Assembly: GCA_016936555.1 (NCBI GenBank)
Contig: JAFGXR010000065.1
Location: 1-33,548 of the forward strand
Reading direction: 5' to 3'
DNA from: Spirochaetales bacterium
Lineage (GTDB): Bacteria > Spirochaetota > Spirochaetia > DSM-2461
DNA length: 33,548 bases
Under the pieces are notes generated by a model. It made no database searches, was not told where the DNA came from, and worked only from the letters and a program-made list of their open reading frames with translations. The translations under genes were made by a program, and so were the position numbers. Of this stretch, positions 8,563 to 16,258 are shown in pieces. Position 1 is the first letter of the stretch; the number at the start of each line of letters is the position of its first letter.

Positions 8563-9930
8563 TTATATTTTAATAATTAACATTTTATTAATAATTTCCA
8601 GAAAGAACAGAGCTCCTTCCAGCTCTGGATAGATAGAGTGAAGGCTTTTGATTATTAAAGTTCCCCTTGTCCCTCTCGGACCTCCCAGAACCTTTTCTGC
8701 AAGGCGGAGGTTGTAATAAGGGCACTCATTAAGGTTTTCGCGCACTTTCGTTTCTTTGAGCACCATATTGATCCTCTTCAGAAGCTGGCGGCTTTCGCTC
8801 CGGCTTTTAAGGGAGTCGAGAAAACCCAGTTTTCTATCCTCCTCTTTCTGCTTGTCCTTTATTTTCCCGATCATTTCACCGACCGGATACTGGTGGATTT
8901 TCTCCAGACGGAATATGACGGCGCAGCACTCGAGCAGACTGTAGAGCAGATCTTCCTTATTATGGCGCATGGAATGGGGGAGAAGCGAGCGGATCCTCAT
9001 CTCGACGGGATGATTCTCATCATCCGATTCATGGAGGTACGGCGTGAGAAGGGCCAGGAGAAGCGGATCGGCGAGAAGTTCGGCAAAACGCTTTTCAGCT
9101 TTTTTGTCAGGTGTTATAAAATATATGACCCCTTTGAGAACTCCGAAGGTCTTCAGAGTATCGAGATAACCGAGTTCCCGGAATGAATCGAGGAATTCCC
9201 TGTTGAAATCCAGAACGCCTCCCATATTGATGGAGTTCTTGATATAAACCGTATCGCTCCCCTCGATATTGGGCCTTTTATTGACACCCATTCCCGAGAT
9301 ATCGATCGTTATGATTTTTCTATATCCCCTCGCCCGGGCGAGCCTGTAGGGAATATTGTCGTAAACACCGCCGTCGATGTATTTCTTGCCCTTGATAACG
9401 GGATTGTGGAAACCGGGAAAAGCCGAACTGGCCATCAGATAATCTATCAGCGTGCCAGGCTTCATCTCCTCGACAAAGATCTCTTTGGCTTTCATATCGG
9501 AAATATTGAATGTGACGACGCCCAGGTCGTTGCCTCCGGTCCGGATCTTCTTCTCATCGATCGAATCATCGAGAAGCTTCCTCAGGGGTGTGGTATCGAG
9601 TCCGCCTCCGTGAACGGCCTGCCGGTAAAACTCCCGGAGGGAAGACATATTCTGAAGACTCATCTTGAGCCCGCCGTTTTCCGTCAGTTCCTCGGGGATT
9701 TTAATAAGATAATCGACAGTGATATTGTCGCCGATGAAATAGAGGTCCTCTTCATTGCCCTGAGCGAGAAATCCGGCAATTATGGCCCCGATGGAGTTTC
9801 CGATAAATGCATTGACTTCTATTCCCAGTTCGCGCAAAGCTTTCCATGCGCCGATATGATATATTCCTTTGGCGCCTCCGCCGCTGAGCACGAGACACCA
9901 GGGCTCCTCTTTTTTCCCGAACCAGTTCAT
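8563..9930 (-). CDS. Patatin-like phospholipase/acylhydrolase
   Basis: A serine lipid acylhydrolase with a Ser-Asp dyad. From the ATG at 9930 the protein has 455 residues. Residues 17-22 form the oxyanion loop GGGAKG, the nucleophile Ser46 lies in GNSIGA, and Asp186 lies in YIDGGVYDN. The patatin domain covers roughly residues 10-240; the remaining 200 residues, mostly helical and charged, are not recognised. A GTG at 10002 would add 24 residues resembling a signal peptide, but that codon lies inside the terminator of the upstream gene and has no ribosome site. The ATG at 9930 has GGAGG eleven bases upstream. Without the extension the enzyme would be cytoplasmic. Substrate is unknown. Confidence 0.9.
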   Translation of the reverse strand: MNWFGKKEEPWCLVLSGGGAKGIYHIGAWKALRELGIEVNAFIGNSIGAIIAGFLAQGNEEDLYFIGDNITVDYLIKIPEELTENGGLKMSLQNMSSLREFYRQAVHGGGLDTTPLRKLLDDSIDEKKIRTGGNDLGVVTFNISDMKAKEIFVEEMKPGTLIDYLMASSAFPGFHNPVIKGKKYIDGGVYDNIPYRLARARGYRKIITIDISGMGVNKRPNIEGSDTVYIKNSINMGGVLDFNREFLDSFRELGYLDTLKTFGVLKGVIYFITPDKKAEKRFAELLADPLLLALLTPYLHESDDENHPVEMRIRSLLPHSMRHNKEDLLYSLLECCAVIFRLEKIHQYPVGEMIGKIKDKQKEEDRKLGFLDSLKSRSESRQLLKRINMVLKETKVRENLNECPYYNLRLAEKVLGGPRGTRGTLIIKSLHSIYPELEGALFFLEIINKMLIIKI

Positions 9931-9972
9931 TCCGCACAAAGCCTCCGGGGAAAGTATAGCCGAGGCGGTGCC

Positions 9973-10013
9973 AAAAAAAAAGAGCGGCCGTGAAAACTTC
10001 ACAGACCGCTCTT
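9973..10013 (-). terminator. Rho-independent terminator of the Rrf2 gene
   Basis: Read on the minus strand, AAGAGCGG and CCGCTCTT form an outer 8-bp stem (10013-10006 with 9987-9980), with an inner GTGAA/TTCAC stem, followed directly by nine T. It lies about 100 bases after the Rrf2 stop and just before the patatin start, so it separates the two genes. Confidence 0.85.
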
Positions 10014-10114
10014 TACGGGAAAATTATGGTTTCATGCAATGTAAATTAGGACTATCTAACAAGATTAATATATCCACATTAATGCTAATTGTCAACAATT
10101 TTAGTGAATTTTAT

Positions 10115-10564
10115 TCAAATCTGAAAATCGGCGATATATCCGTTCTTTTTCAGGAGGTAATCGTCTTTCAGTTTCTCGAAATTCACATTGTCGATTATGT
10201 CCGATATGGCATCGCCGACACTCTGCCAGACTGGTGCGAAAACACAGGCGGCCAGCTCGTTGCAGGGAGAGGGAGCTTCACAATCGATGCAGGAGATGGG
10301 ATAGACCGAGCCTTCGATATAACGGACCACCTCACCGAGGGTTATATCCCGGGGAGGCCGCGCCAGGGCATAGCCTCCCCTGGCCCCTTTGCGGCTCACG
10401 AGAAATCCGCCTCTTTTCAGATTCAGGAGAATCTGCTCCAGGAACTTCCGGGGAATATCCTGCCTGTTGGCAATCTCCTCGATATGAACGAGGTTTTCGG
10501 GGTAATGGCAGGCCAGTTCCAGGACAACTTTCAGGGAATAATCCCCTTTATATGTAATTTTCAC
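10115..10564 (-). CDS. Rrf2-family transcriptional regulator with IscR-like cysteines
   Basis: A DNA-binding winged-helix regulator of 149 residues. The start MKITYKGDYSLKVVLELA, the helix-turn-helix (IEEIANRQDIPRKFLEQIL) and the wing (RKGARGGYAL) are typical of Rrf2. Cysteines at 92, 95, 101 and 107 give C-x2-C-x5-C-x5-C. The last three match the spacing of the IscR iron-sulfur ligands, so it probably senses iron-sulfur status, redox state or nitric oxide. The start is GTG at 10564 with AAAGGA seven bases upstream. It is divergent from the histidine kinase over 80 bp and has its own terminator. No iron-sulfur biogenesis genes are in the window, so its targets are unknown. Confidence 0.92.
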   Translation of the reverse strand: MKITYKGDYSLKVVLELACHYPENLVHIEEIANRQDIPRKFLEQILLNLKRGGFLVSRKGARGGYALARPPRDITLGEVVRYIEGSVYPISCIDCEAPSPCNELAACVFAPVWQSVGDAISDIIDNVNFEKLKDDYLLKKNGYIADFQI

Positions 10565-10574
10565 AGTAAATTCC

Positions 10575-10592
10575 TTTCAAAAACGTTTCAAA
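10575..10592. promoter_or_regulatory. Possible operator: direct repeat between rrf2 and kinase genes
   Basis: TTTCAAA occurs twice with an 11-base period (10575-10581 and 10586-10592), about one helical turn, just upstream of the Rrf2 ribosome site. Its position suits autoregulation of the Rrf2 gene. A possible minus-strand promoter (CTGGCA, 18-base spacer, TATATT) lies just upstream. Confidence 0.3.
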
Positions 10593-10629
10593 TATACAGT
10601 TTTTCTCCAAAAAGTGCCAGAAGACCCTC

Positions 10630-10635
10630 TATAAT
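10630..10635 (+). promoter_or_regulatory. Consensus -10 box nine bases before the histidine kinase start
   Basis: A perfect TATAAT ends nine bases before the ATG at 10645. No clear -35 is seen and no Shine-Dalgarno is present. If this box is used, transcription would start two or three bases before the ATG and give an almost leaderless message. Confidence 0.4.
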
Positions 10636-10644
10636 AAGTTTATA

Positions 10645-12960
10645 ATGAAAATATCCCAGAGGATACTGATCCTTATCCTGCTGAATATAATCACTCTTCT
10701 CGGTATGGCCGGCAGCATCTACCATCTGGGGGAAAATCAGCAGGAATATTTCGAACAGGCCAATATTCTCATTTCCATGAAAAGCCTTTTCATTGAAAAG
10801 CAGTATATGGAAAAAATGATCCTCAGCAACAACCCCATTTTCGGAAGCCGGGAAAGACTCGATTATATGCTCCAAAGGCTCTCTTCGCAAATAGATAGGA
10901 CATTGATCGACCGGAACGGTACTCTCTATAAAAGATTTGACAGCCTCTGGAACCGCAGAGAGGAATTGACGGAACAGGTCCTCGATTATCATAATATGCA
11001 CAGGGAAAAGGAACCGGCCCTGACAGTCGAGCTCTACGAAGCCGATGACGCTCTCCTTCTTCTCATAGACAACATCATAAGCGAACTACATAACAAGATA
11101 GCCGTCCGGGAGGACCTGGAACAGTACACGATCCTCAGCGGGATTCTCATTATCATGCTCATCTCCATCTGGGCAACTGCTTTTCTGGGGCGCTCGATCA
11201 CCAGGCCTATCGAAGAACTGCGGTCCTATGTCCACTCTATCGACCTTTCAGATATCAGACTCGATCCCGACAGAAAAAAGCTGGACAGCATCGATACCCG
11301 CAACAATCTTGAAATCACCCAGCTTGCCGAATCCTATTCCGAACTGGAACGGGCTCTCTTTGATAAAATGACGGAACTGGAAGAGAGAAGCGATTCGCTG
11401 TCGCGGGAACTGAAAGAACGGAAAAAAACGGAACGCAAACTGAAACAGACGGAAAGTTATCTGAATAATATCATTCAGTCGCTTAACAGCCTGATCATCA
11501 CAGCCGATTCGGGGTATAAACTCATTCACTGGAATAAACTGGCTGACGATCTTTCAGCGGAGGAGAGCATGAAGCTGTTCATACGGTTCCCCTTTCTCCT
11601 CTCTTTCAGAGACGAGATCGCCGGGGTAATGGAAGCAGCCGGAACATGGACGGACAATGCCGTGGAAATAGATATGCTGCAAGACCGTTATTTCAATATT
11701 CACCTGACGCCGCTCGAAGGGAAAAAATCGGGAGTGGTCATACGCCTCGACGATATTACCCAGATCAGAAATATTGAGAATCAGCTCCTGGAAACGCAGA
11801 AATGGGAAACTCTGGGCGTCCTGACAAGCGGATTCGCCCACGACTTCAACAATGTGCTGACCGGGATCGTGACCTCCTCATCAATCCTCATACATATGGC
11901 ACAGCGCGACTACCCGGAGCTGGATAAAACTTTCGTCGACTGCCTGAGTATAATCGACCGGTCCGGCAACAGGGCGGCCGCCATGGTGCAGCAGCTCCTG
12001 AGCCTGTCCAGAACGAATGAGCTCAATTTTACATCCCTGGACCTCCGCAACTCGCTGGAGGATGTCAAAGCCATTTGCAGCAACTCTTTCGATAAATCAG
12101 TGAGATTTGTTCTGGAACTGCCGGAAGAGGCCATCCGCGTCCGCGCTGATAACGCCCAGCTGGAACAGATATTTCTGAACCTGAGCATAAATGCCTACCA
12201 CGCCATGACGGAAATGCGCGACAAGAAGGAAACAGTGGGCGGAGAACTCAAAATATCTCTGAAAACGAAAACGATAGACCGCTTCTCCGGGGTCGAAGAC
12301 AAGGGATTCGAACCGGGCCTCTATGCCGCCGTGTCCATAAGCGATAGCGGCGTCGGAATCCCGGCGGATAAACAGAAGAAGATATTCGATCCCTTTTTTA
12401 CGACGAAAGACAAGAGCAAGGGAACGGGACTGGGGCTGACCATGGTCCAGCATATCGTAAACCAGCACAAAGGTTTTCTGGAGCTCTATTCCGAACCGGG
12501 CAGAGGCACGGTCATAACCGTATACCTGCCCCTGGCGCCGGCGCTTATAGAAAGTGAAAAAGTAGAGGCAAAGGAGAGGGCGCTTGTCAGAGGAGAAGGC
12601 TCCGTTCTGGTTATAGATGATGAAGAGGTTCTGAGAGTATTGACCGAGTCGATACTGAAAGAGTGCGGCTATAAGGTTTCAGTCGCCGAGGACGGATTCA
12701 AAGGGGTGGACACCTACAGAAAAAACGGCGGTGCTTTCGATCTGGTCATACTCGATATGTCGATGCCCGGAATTTCGGGCAAGGAAACATTTATCGAACT
12801 GAAGCAGATCAACCCCGAAGTAAAGATCCTCCTGGCCTCTGGGTTTATAAAGGATGACAGAATTCAGGACCTGATGAACCTCGGACTGGAGGATTTCATC
12901 CAGAAACCCTTCGATTTTATCGAGCTTTCTGAAAAGGTAGCCGGAATTCTCGGCTGCTGA
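10645..12960 (+). CDS. Membrane-bound hybrid sensor histidine kinase with C-terminal receiver
   Basis: A two-component sensor of 771 residues. Helix 1 (about 7-29) and helix 2 (about 161-180) flank a helical periplasmic sensor of about 130 residues resembling a four-helix bundle. A HAMP-like segment (SITRPIEELRSYV), a coiled coil (about 225-270), a PAS-like region (about 270-375) and the HisKA box FAHDFNN follow, with His399 as phosphoacceptor. The ATPase domain has N-box LNLSINAYHAM, DSGVGIP and GTGLGLTMV. The C-terminal receiver has acidic residues Asp658 and Asp659, phosphoacceptor Asp704 and Lys754. All catalytic residues are present. No HPt domain or output partner is adjacent, so the target is unknown. 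It is divergent from the Rrf2 gene and meets the DMT transporter gene tail to tail with nine bases between. Confidence 0.95.
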   Translation: MKISQRILILILLNIITLLGMAGSIYHLGENQQEYFEQANILISMKSLFIEKQYMEKMILSNNPIFGSRERLDYMLQRLSSQIDRTLIDRNGTLYKRFDSLWNRREELTEQVLDYHNMHREKEPALTVELYEADDALLLLIDNIISELHNKIAVREDLEQYTILSGILIIMLISIWATAFLGRSITRPIEELRSYVHSIDLSDIRLDPDRKKLDSIDTRNNLEITQLAESYSELERALFDKMTELEERSDSLSRELKERKKTERKLKQTESYLNNIIQSLNSLIITADSGYKLIHWNKLADDLSAEESMKLFIRFPFLLSFRDEIAGVMEAAGTWTDNAVEIDMLQDRYFNIHLTPLEGKKSGVVIRLDDITQIRNIENQLLETQKWETLGVLTSGFAHDFNNVLTGIVTSSSILIHMAQRDYPELDKTFVDCLSIIDRSGNRAAAMVQQLLSLSRTNELNFTSLDLRNSLEDVKAICSNSFDKSVRFVLELPEEAIRVRADNAQLEQIFLNLSINAYHAMTEMRDKKETVGGELKISLKTKTIDRFSGVEDKGFEPGLYAAVSISDSGVGIPADKQKKIFDPFFTTKDKSKGTGLGLTMVQHIVNQHKGFLELYSEPGRGTVITVYLPLAPALIESEKVEAKERALVRGEGSVLVIDDEEVLRVLTESILKECGYKVSVAEDGFKGVDTYRKNGGAFDLVILDMSMPGISGKETFIELKQINPEVKILLASGFIKDDRIQDLMNLGLEDFIQKPFDFIELSEKVAGILGC

Positions 12961-12969
12961 GAAGACAGA

Positions 12970-13866
12970 TTAAAAAAGGAAGAGAAGCGTCGTCCCCCCT
13001 ACAGCCAGAACCGTACCGGCAATGGCGCCGGCAGAGACCTTTTTCCGGAATATAAAGATATCCACGGGGAGGAGCAGCACAGGACTGACCTGCATGAGAG
13101 TCGTTATAATTCCCACCGGCGCCCAGTTCAGCGCGTACAGGCTGAGAATAATCCCCAGGACAGGACCGACTATGACGGCAAAAAGCAGAAGGGAAAAATT
13201 CCGGAGGTTCCCGAATGCAGCGAAATCACTTTTTACTTTTTTCCTGATCAGGGAATAAACGAAAAGACCGGCCAGCCCGGCTGTAATACGAATGAAATTG
13301 GTCGAGACGGGATGAACGCCCTCCATCATTCCCATCTTGGCAAAGATCAATCCTATAGCCTGGGTCAGAGCTCCCAGCAGAGCATAAAAAAATCCCCTCA
13401 GTCCATGGCCGCGCCCCTGATTTCCACCCTCCTTTTCCACGAGAATAACCCAGATGACACCGGTGAGGATAATGAGAATGCCGCCTATCTTCAGTAGAGA
13501 TAAGGTCTCATCGAGAAAAATCCGGGAAAAGATCAGACCGAAAACGGGACTGATGGTCATAACGACCAGGGCTTCTCTGGGTCCGATCTCTACAAATGCC
13601 CGGAAAAGAAACAGATCAGCCACAAAAAAACCGAAAAATCCCGAGAGAAGAATGAGTATCAGGGGTTGGAGTGGCAGATGAAAAGGAGAGAGTTGCCCCG
13701 TAAAAAGATAATTGACGACGAGCATGACGGGAACCGCCAGCCAGAGCCGGATATGGGTAACCGCGTCGGAGCCTGTTTTCCTGCCCAGTGAAGAGTAAAT
13801 AAGCGAATTCTGAGCCCAGCAGAGGGCTGTCAGCAAGGCGAAAACCTGCCCTAATATTATTTGCAT
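12970..13866 (-). CDS. DMT-superfamily (EamA) transporter
   Basis: A ten-helix inner-membrane permease of 298 residues with two EamA repeats: the first from residue 4 to about 137, the second from about 152 to the end. Family signatures include the opening GQVFALLTALCWAQNSLIY and the closing helix pair around PVGIITTLMQVSPVLLLPVD. Members export or import small metabolites such as amino acids; the substrate cannot be read from sequence. No Shine-Dalgarno precedes the ATG at 13866. It is convergent with the histidine kinase and divergent from the envelope-protein cluster. A second EamA gene lies at the right end of the window. Confidence 0.9.
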   Translation of the reverse strand: MQIILGQVFALLTALCWAQNSLIYSSLGRKTGSDAVTHIRLWLAVPVMLVVNYLFTGQLSPFHLPLQPLILILLSGFFGFFVADLFLFRAFVEIGPREALVVMTISPVFGLIFSRIFLDETLSLLKIGGILIILTGVIWVILVEKEGGNQGRGHGLRGFFYALLGALTQAIGLIFAKMGMMEGVHPVSTNFIRITAGLAGLFVYSLIRKKVKSDFAAFGNLRNFSLLLFAVIVGPVLGIILSLYALNWAPVGIITTLMQVSPVLLLPVDIFIFRKKVSAGAIAGTVLAVGGTTLLFLF

Positions 13867-13872
13867 GAGATG

Positions 13873-13901
13873 AATATGACTTAATGCCGGTTAAATTGCA
13901 A
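13873..13901 (-). promoter_or_regulatory. Candidate promoter of the DMT transporter gene
   Basis: On the minus strand TTGCAA (13901-13896) and CATATT (13878-13873) are 17 bases apart, each with four matches to consensus. The -10 box ends six bases before the ATG, so the message would have no 5' leader, in keeping with the missing ribosome site. Confidence 0.4.
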
Positions 13902-14161
13902 CTTTTTTAGGTTTTGTAAAATAATTCATGGATTGAAAGAGCCGTCAGGTATATATTTATATATAGCCGAAGTTCACATTCCTGCTTGACAATCATAAGG
14001 CCTGAAACGACATAAAAGGATATCTGCAGAACGGGATTTCTCATTTTTTTTTCACTATTTTTCCCCGTTTATTATGTATTGTTGCGCTTCCCGGGTTATA
14101 CTTGAAATAAGATACACAATATTTTTCAGCATAATATCACTTTATTTTTAAGGGTATTCAA
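13902..14161. other. Intergenic region upstream of the envelope-protein cluster
   Basis: An AT-rich gap between divergent genes. It holds a TATATA-rich imperfect inverted repeat near 13950, a consensus TTGACA at 13986-13991 without a good -10 at 17 bases (CATAAA at 19), and a TATACT at 14097-14102 without a -35. The ribosome site AAGGG lies seven bases before the ATG at 14162. The promoter must be in this stretch but cannot be fixed by eye. No small gene is seen. Confidence 0.4.
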
Positions 14162-16246
14162 ATGAAAAATAAAACCGCCGGAATAGCCCTTGCGCTATTC
14201 TTTTTTTTCCTCACTTCGACAGCTTTCGCACAGGTCAATGAAAATACGAGCATACAGATTTTCCCCCAGTTCAATCTCGGATTGCCGGGTGGAATCATGG
14301 CCGATCTGGGCGCTTCGATCGGAGGAGGTGCCGATCTTAAGGTCCAGCATCTTTTCGGCTCCCTGCCCTTCCTCTATATGGAGGGAGATATTACGGCGGG
14401 AATCCTCCCCTACCCCGGGAACAACCTCATTCTGCTGACGGGAGGTTTGGGTCTCGGCGTCAATCTGAAGCTGTTCAACCGCATGAGCGTCGATATCGGA
14501 GCTCAGGGCGGCTGGTACATCGGTCTCGTTTCGGGAGAGAGCGATGTCTTTTCCAACCCCTGGTTCGGCGGGAATCTCAACGCGCTCTTCGACATAACCC
14601 CCAATGTCACGCTGACGGCCGGTGCGGGATACAAGTACTTCGTCTATCCCGACCAGATGCTGCATCACGGTCTGAGCTTCCAGATCGGAACGGTTTTCCG
14701 CCTCGGTTCAAAAGACAACCGTACGGAACTCGAAATCGAATCCGTTGAGATCGATCCCCTTTTCCCCATCCTCTATGAGTACTACAGCGACAATCCCTTC
14801 GGAAAACTCATCATTAAAAATACAGAGCGGAACACAATCGAAAACCTCAAAGTGTCCTTCTATGTGGAACAATACATGGAACAGCCGGAAGTCTGTGCGA
14901 CCGTACCGGTTCTCAAACGGGGGGATTCTACGGAGATCGACCTGAAGGCCATCTTCACGACGGGGCTTCTCAATCTGACAGACACCTCCAAAGTGTCCAC
15001 GGAAATTCAGGTGAGCTACAATCTGCTGGGCCGCAGAATTTCATATTCCACCCCGCAGACCATACGCGTTCTGGGGCGGAATTCCCTGACCTGGGACGAT
15101 GACCGCAAAGCGGCGTCCTTCGTTTCGGCCAAAGATCCGACCGTGCAGCTCTTCGCCCGAAATACCGCGGGAGTTATCAGGGAGCTGGACCAGAGCGCCA
15201 TCAATCTGAATCTGAGAATCGCCCTCGGGATTTTCGAAACCCTGGAGCTCTACGGCATAAATTACGTTATCGATCCGGCCTCTTCCTATATCGAGATGTC
15301 GGAAAATGCCGACTCCGTGGACTTTATACAGTTTCCCTCCCAGACCTTGACCTTCCGCGCGGGAGACTGCGATGACCTGTCCGTTCTGGCGACATCGCTC
15401 CTTGAGTCTGTCGGTATTGAAACAGCCTTCGTCACCGTGCCGGGGCATATTTATATGGCCTTCTCCCTGGGAATTACAAAAGAGGAAGCGAGACGGACCT
15501 TTACCAATCTCGATGAGTTCATCTTCCAGAACGACACGACCTGGATCCCCGTGGAAATAACCCTTCTCTCCGAAGGATTTCTGGAGGCCTGGCGCTACGG
15601 TGCCAGGGAGTGGCGGGAATACGACGGCCTCGGACGGGCCCAGTTCTATCCGGTCCACGACGCCTGGAACCAGTACAAAGCAGCCACGGTGCCCGGAGGA
15701 GCCCTGCCGCTGCTGTTTCCCTCTCAGGAAAACATGATCAGCAATTATAACGAATGCCTGGATATTTTCATCGAAAGGGAACTGGAACCCCATGTTGCGG
15801 AGTTTACCGATAAACTTCAGCGCCGCGATTCGGCGAGACTGCGGAACAGCTTCGGCGTTGTTTACGCCAAATACGGTAAGTACGACAAAGCGGAAGAGCA
15901 GTTCAACCGGGCTCTACGCATGGAACCGGATTTCGCGCCGGCCATGATCAACATGGGAAACATTCTCTTTCTGCAGAAAGAGATGGACGCAGCCCTGAGT
16001 ATGTACAACAGAGCCGACGCCCTGAAACCAGAGACCCCTACCATCATAGCAGCCATAGCCAAGACCCGATATGAAATGGAACAGTACGACGCAGTCAAGA
16101 ATCTCTATCAGGATCTGGAGAACAAGGCGCCCGAACTGGCAGCCCAGTACGCCTATCTGAACAACGAAATATCCGTTATCGGCAGAGCTTCCGCCGCCAG
16201 GGCCAACGTCATCACCGACTGGGAAGTTGAGGAAGACGAAGAATAG
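14162..16246 (+). CDS. Exported multidomain protein: beta-rich region, transglutaminase-like domain, TPR
   Basis: A 694-residue exported protein of unrecognised overall family. Residues 1-23 are a signal peptide ending AFA. Residues 25-182 are glycine-rich alternating beta strands (GGLGLGVNLKLFNRMSVDIG, then FGGNLNALFDITPNVTLTAG) like a small outer-membrane barrel. Residues 190-305 look like an Ig/CARDB-type fold. Residues 350-475 resemble a papain/transglutaminase-like domain: GDCDDLSVLATSLLES supplies Cys403, VPGHIYMAF supplies His429, and WIPVEITL supplies Glu465 where the family more often has Asp. Residues 555-660 hold about three TPR repeats. The C-terminus is acidic (EVEEDEE). It is 12 bases upstream of the giant Ig lipoprotein gene, so they are probably co-expressed partners. 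Catalytic activity is inferred only. Confidence 0.85.
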   Translation: MKNKTAGIALALFFFFLTSTAFAQVNENTSIQIFPQFNLGLPGGIMADLGASIGGGADLKVQHLFGSLPFLYMEGDITAGILPYPGNNLILLTGGLGLGVNLKLFNRMSVDIGAQGGWYIGLVSGESDVFSNPWFGGNLNALFDITPNVTLTAGAGYKYFVYPDQMLHHGLSFQIGTVFRLGSKDNRTELEIESVEIDPLFPILYEYYSDNPFGKLIIKNTERNTIENLKVSFYVEQYMEQPEVCATVPVLKRGDSTEIDLKAIFTTGLLNLTDTSKVSTEIQVSYNLLGRRISYSTPQTIRVLGRNSLTWDDDRKAASFVSAKDPTVQLFARNTAGVIRELDQSAINLNLRIALGIFETLELYGINYVIDPASSYIEMSENADSVDFIQFPSQTLTFRAGDCDDLSVLATSLLESVGIETAFVTVPGHIYMAFSLGITKEEARRTFTNLDEFIFQNDTTWIPVEITLLSEGFLEAWRYGAREWREYDGLGRAQFYPVHDAWNQYKAATVPGGALPLLFPSQENMISNYNECLDIFIERELEPHVAEFTDKLQRRDSARLRNSFGVVYAKYGKYDKAEEQFNRALRMEPDFAPAMINMGNILFLQKEMDAALSMYNRADALKPETPTIIAAIAKTRYEMEQYDAVKNLYQDLENKAPELAAQYAYLNNEISVIGRASAARANVITDWEVEEDEE

Positions 16247-16258
16247 AGGAGACAGAGG

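Noticed and set aside
15041..15793. Minus-strand frame of 250 codons
   Set aside because: It lies inside the transglutaminase-like protein gene on the opposite strand and shows no protein-like pattern.
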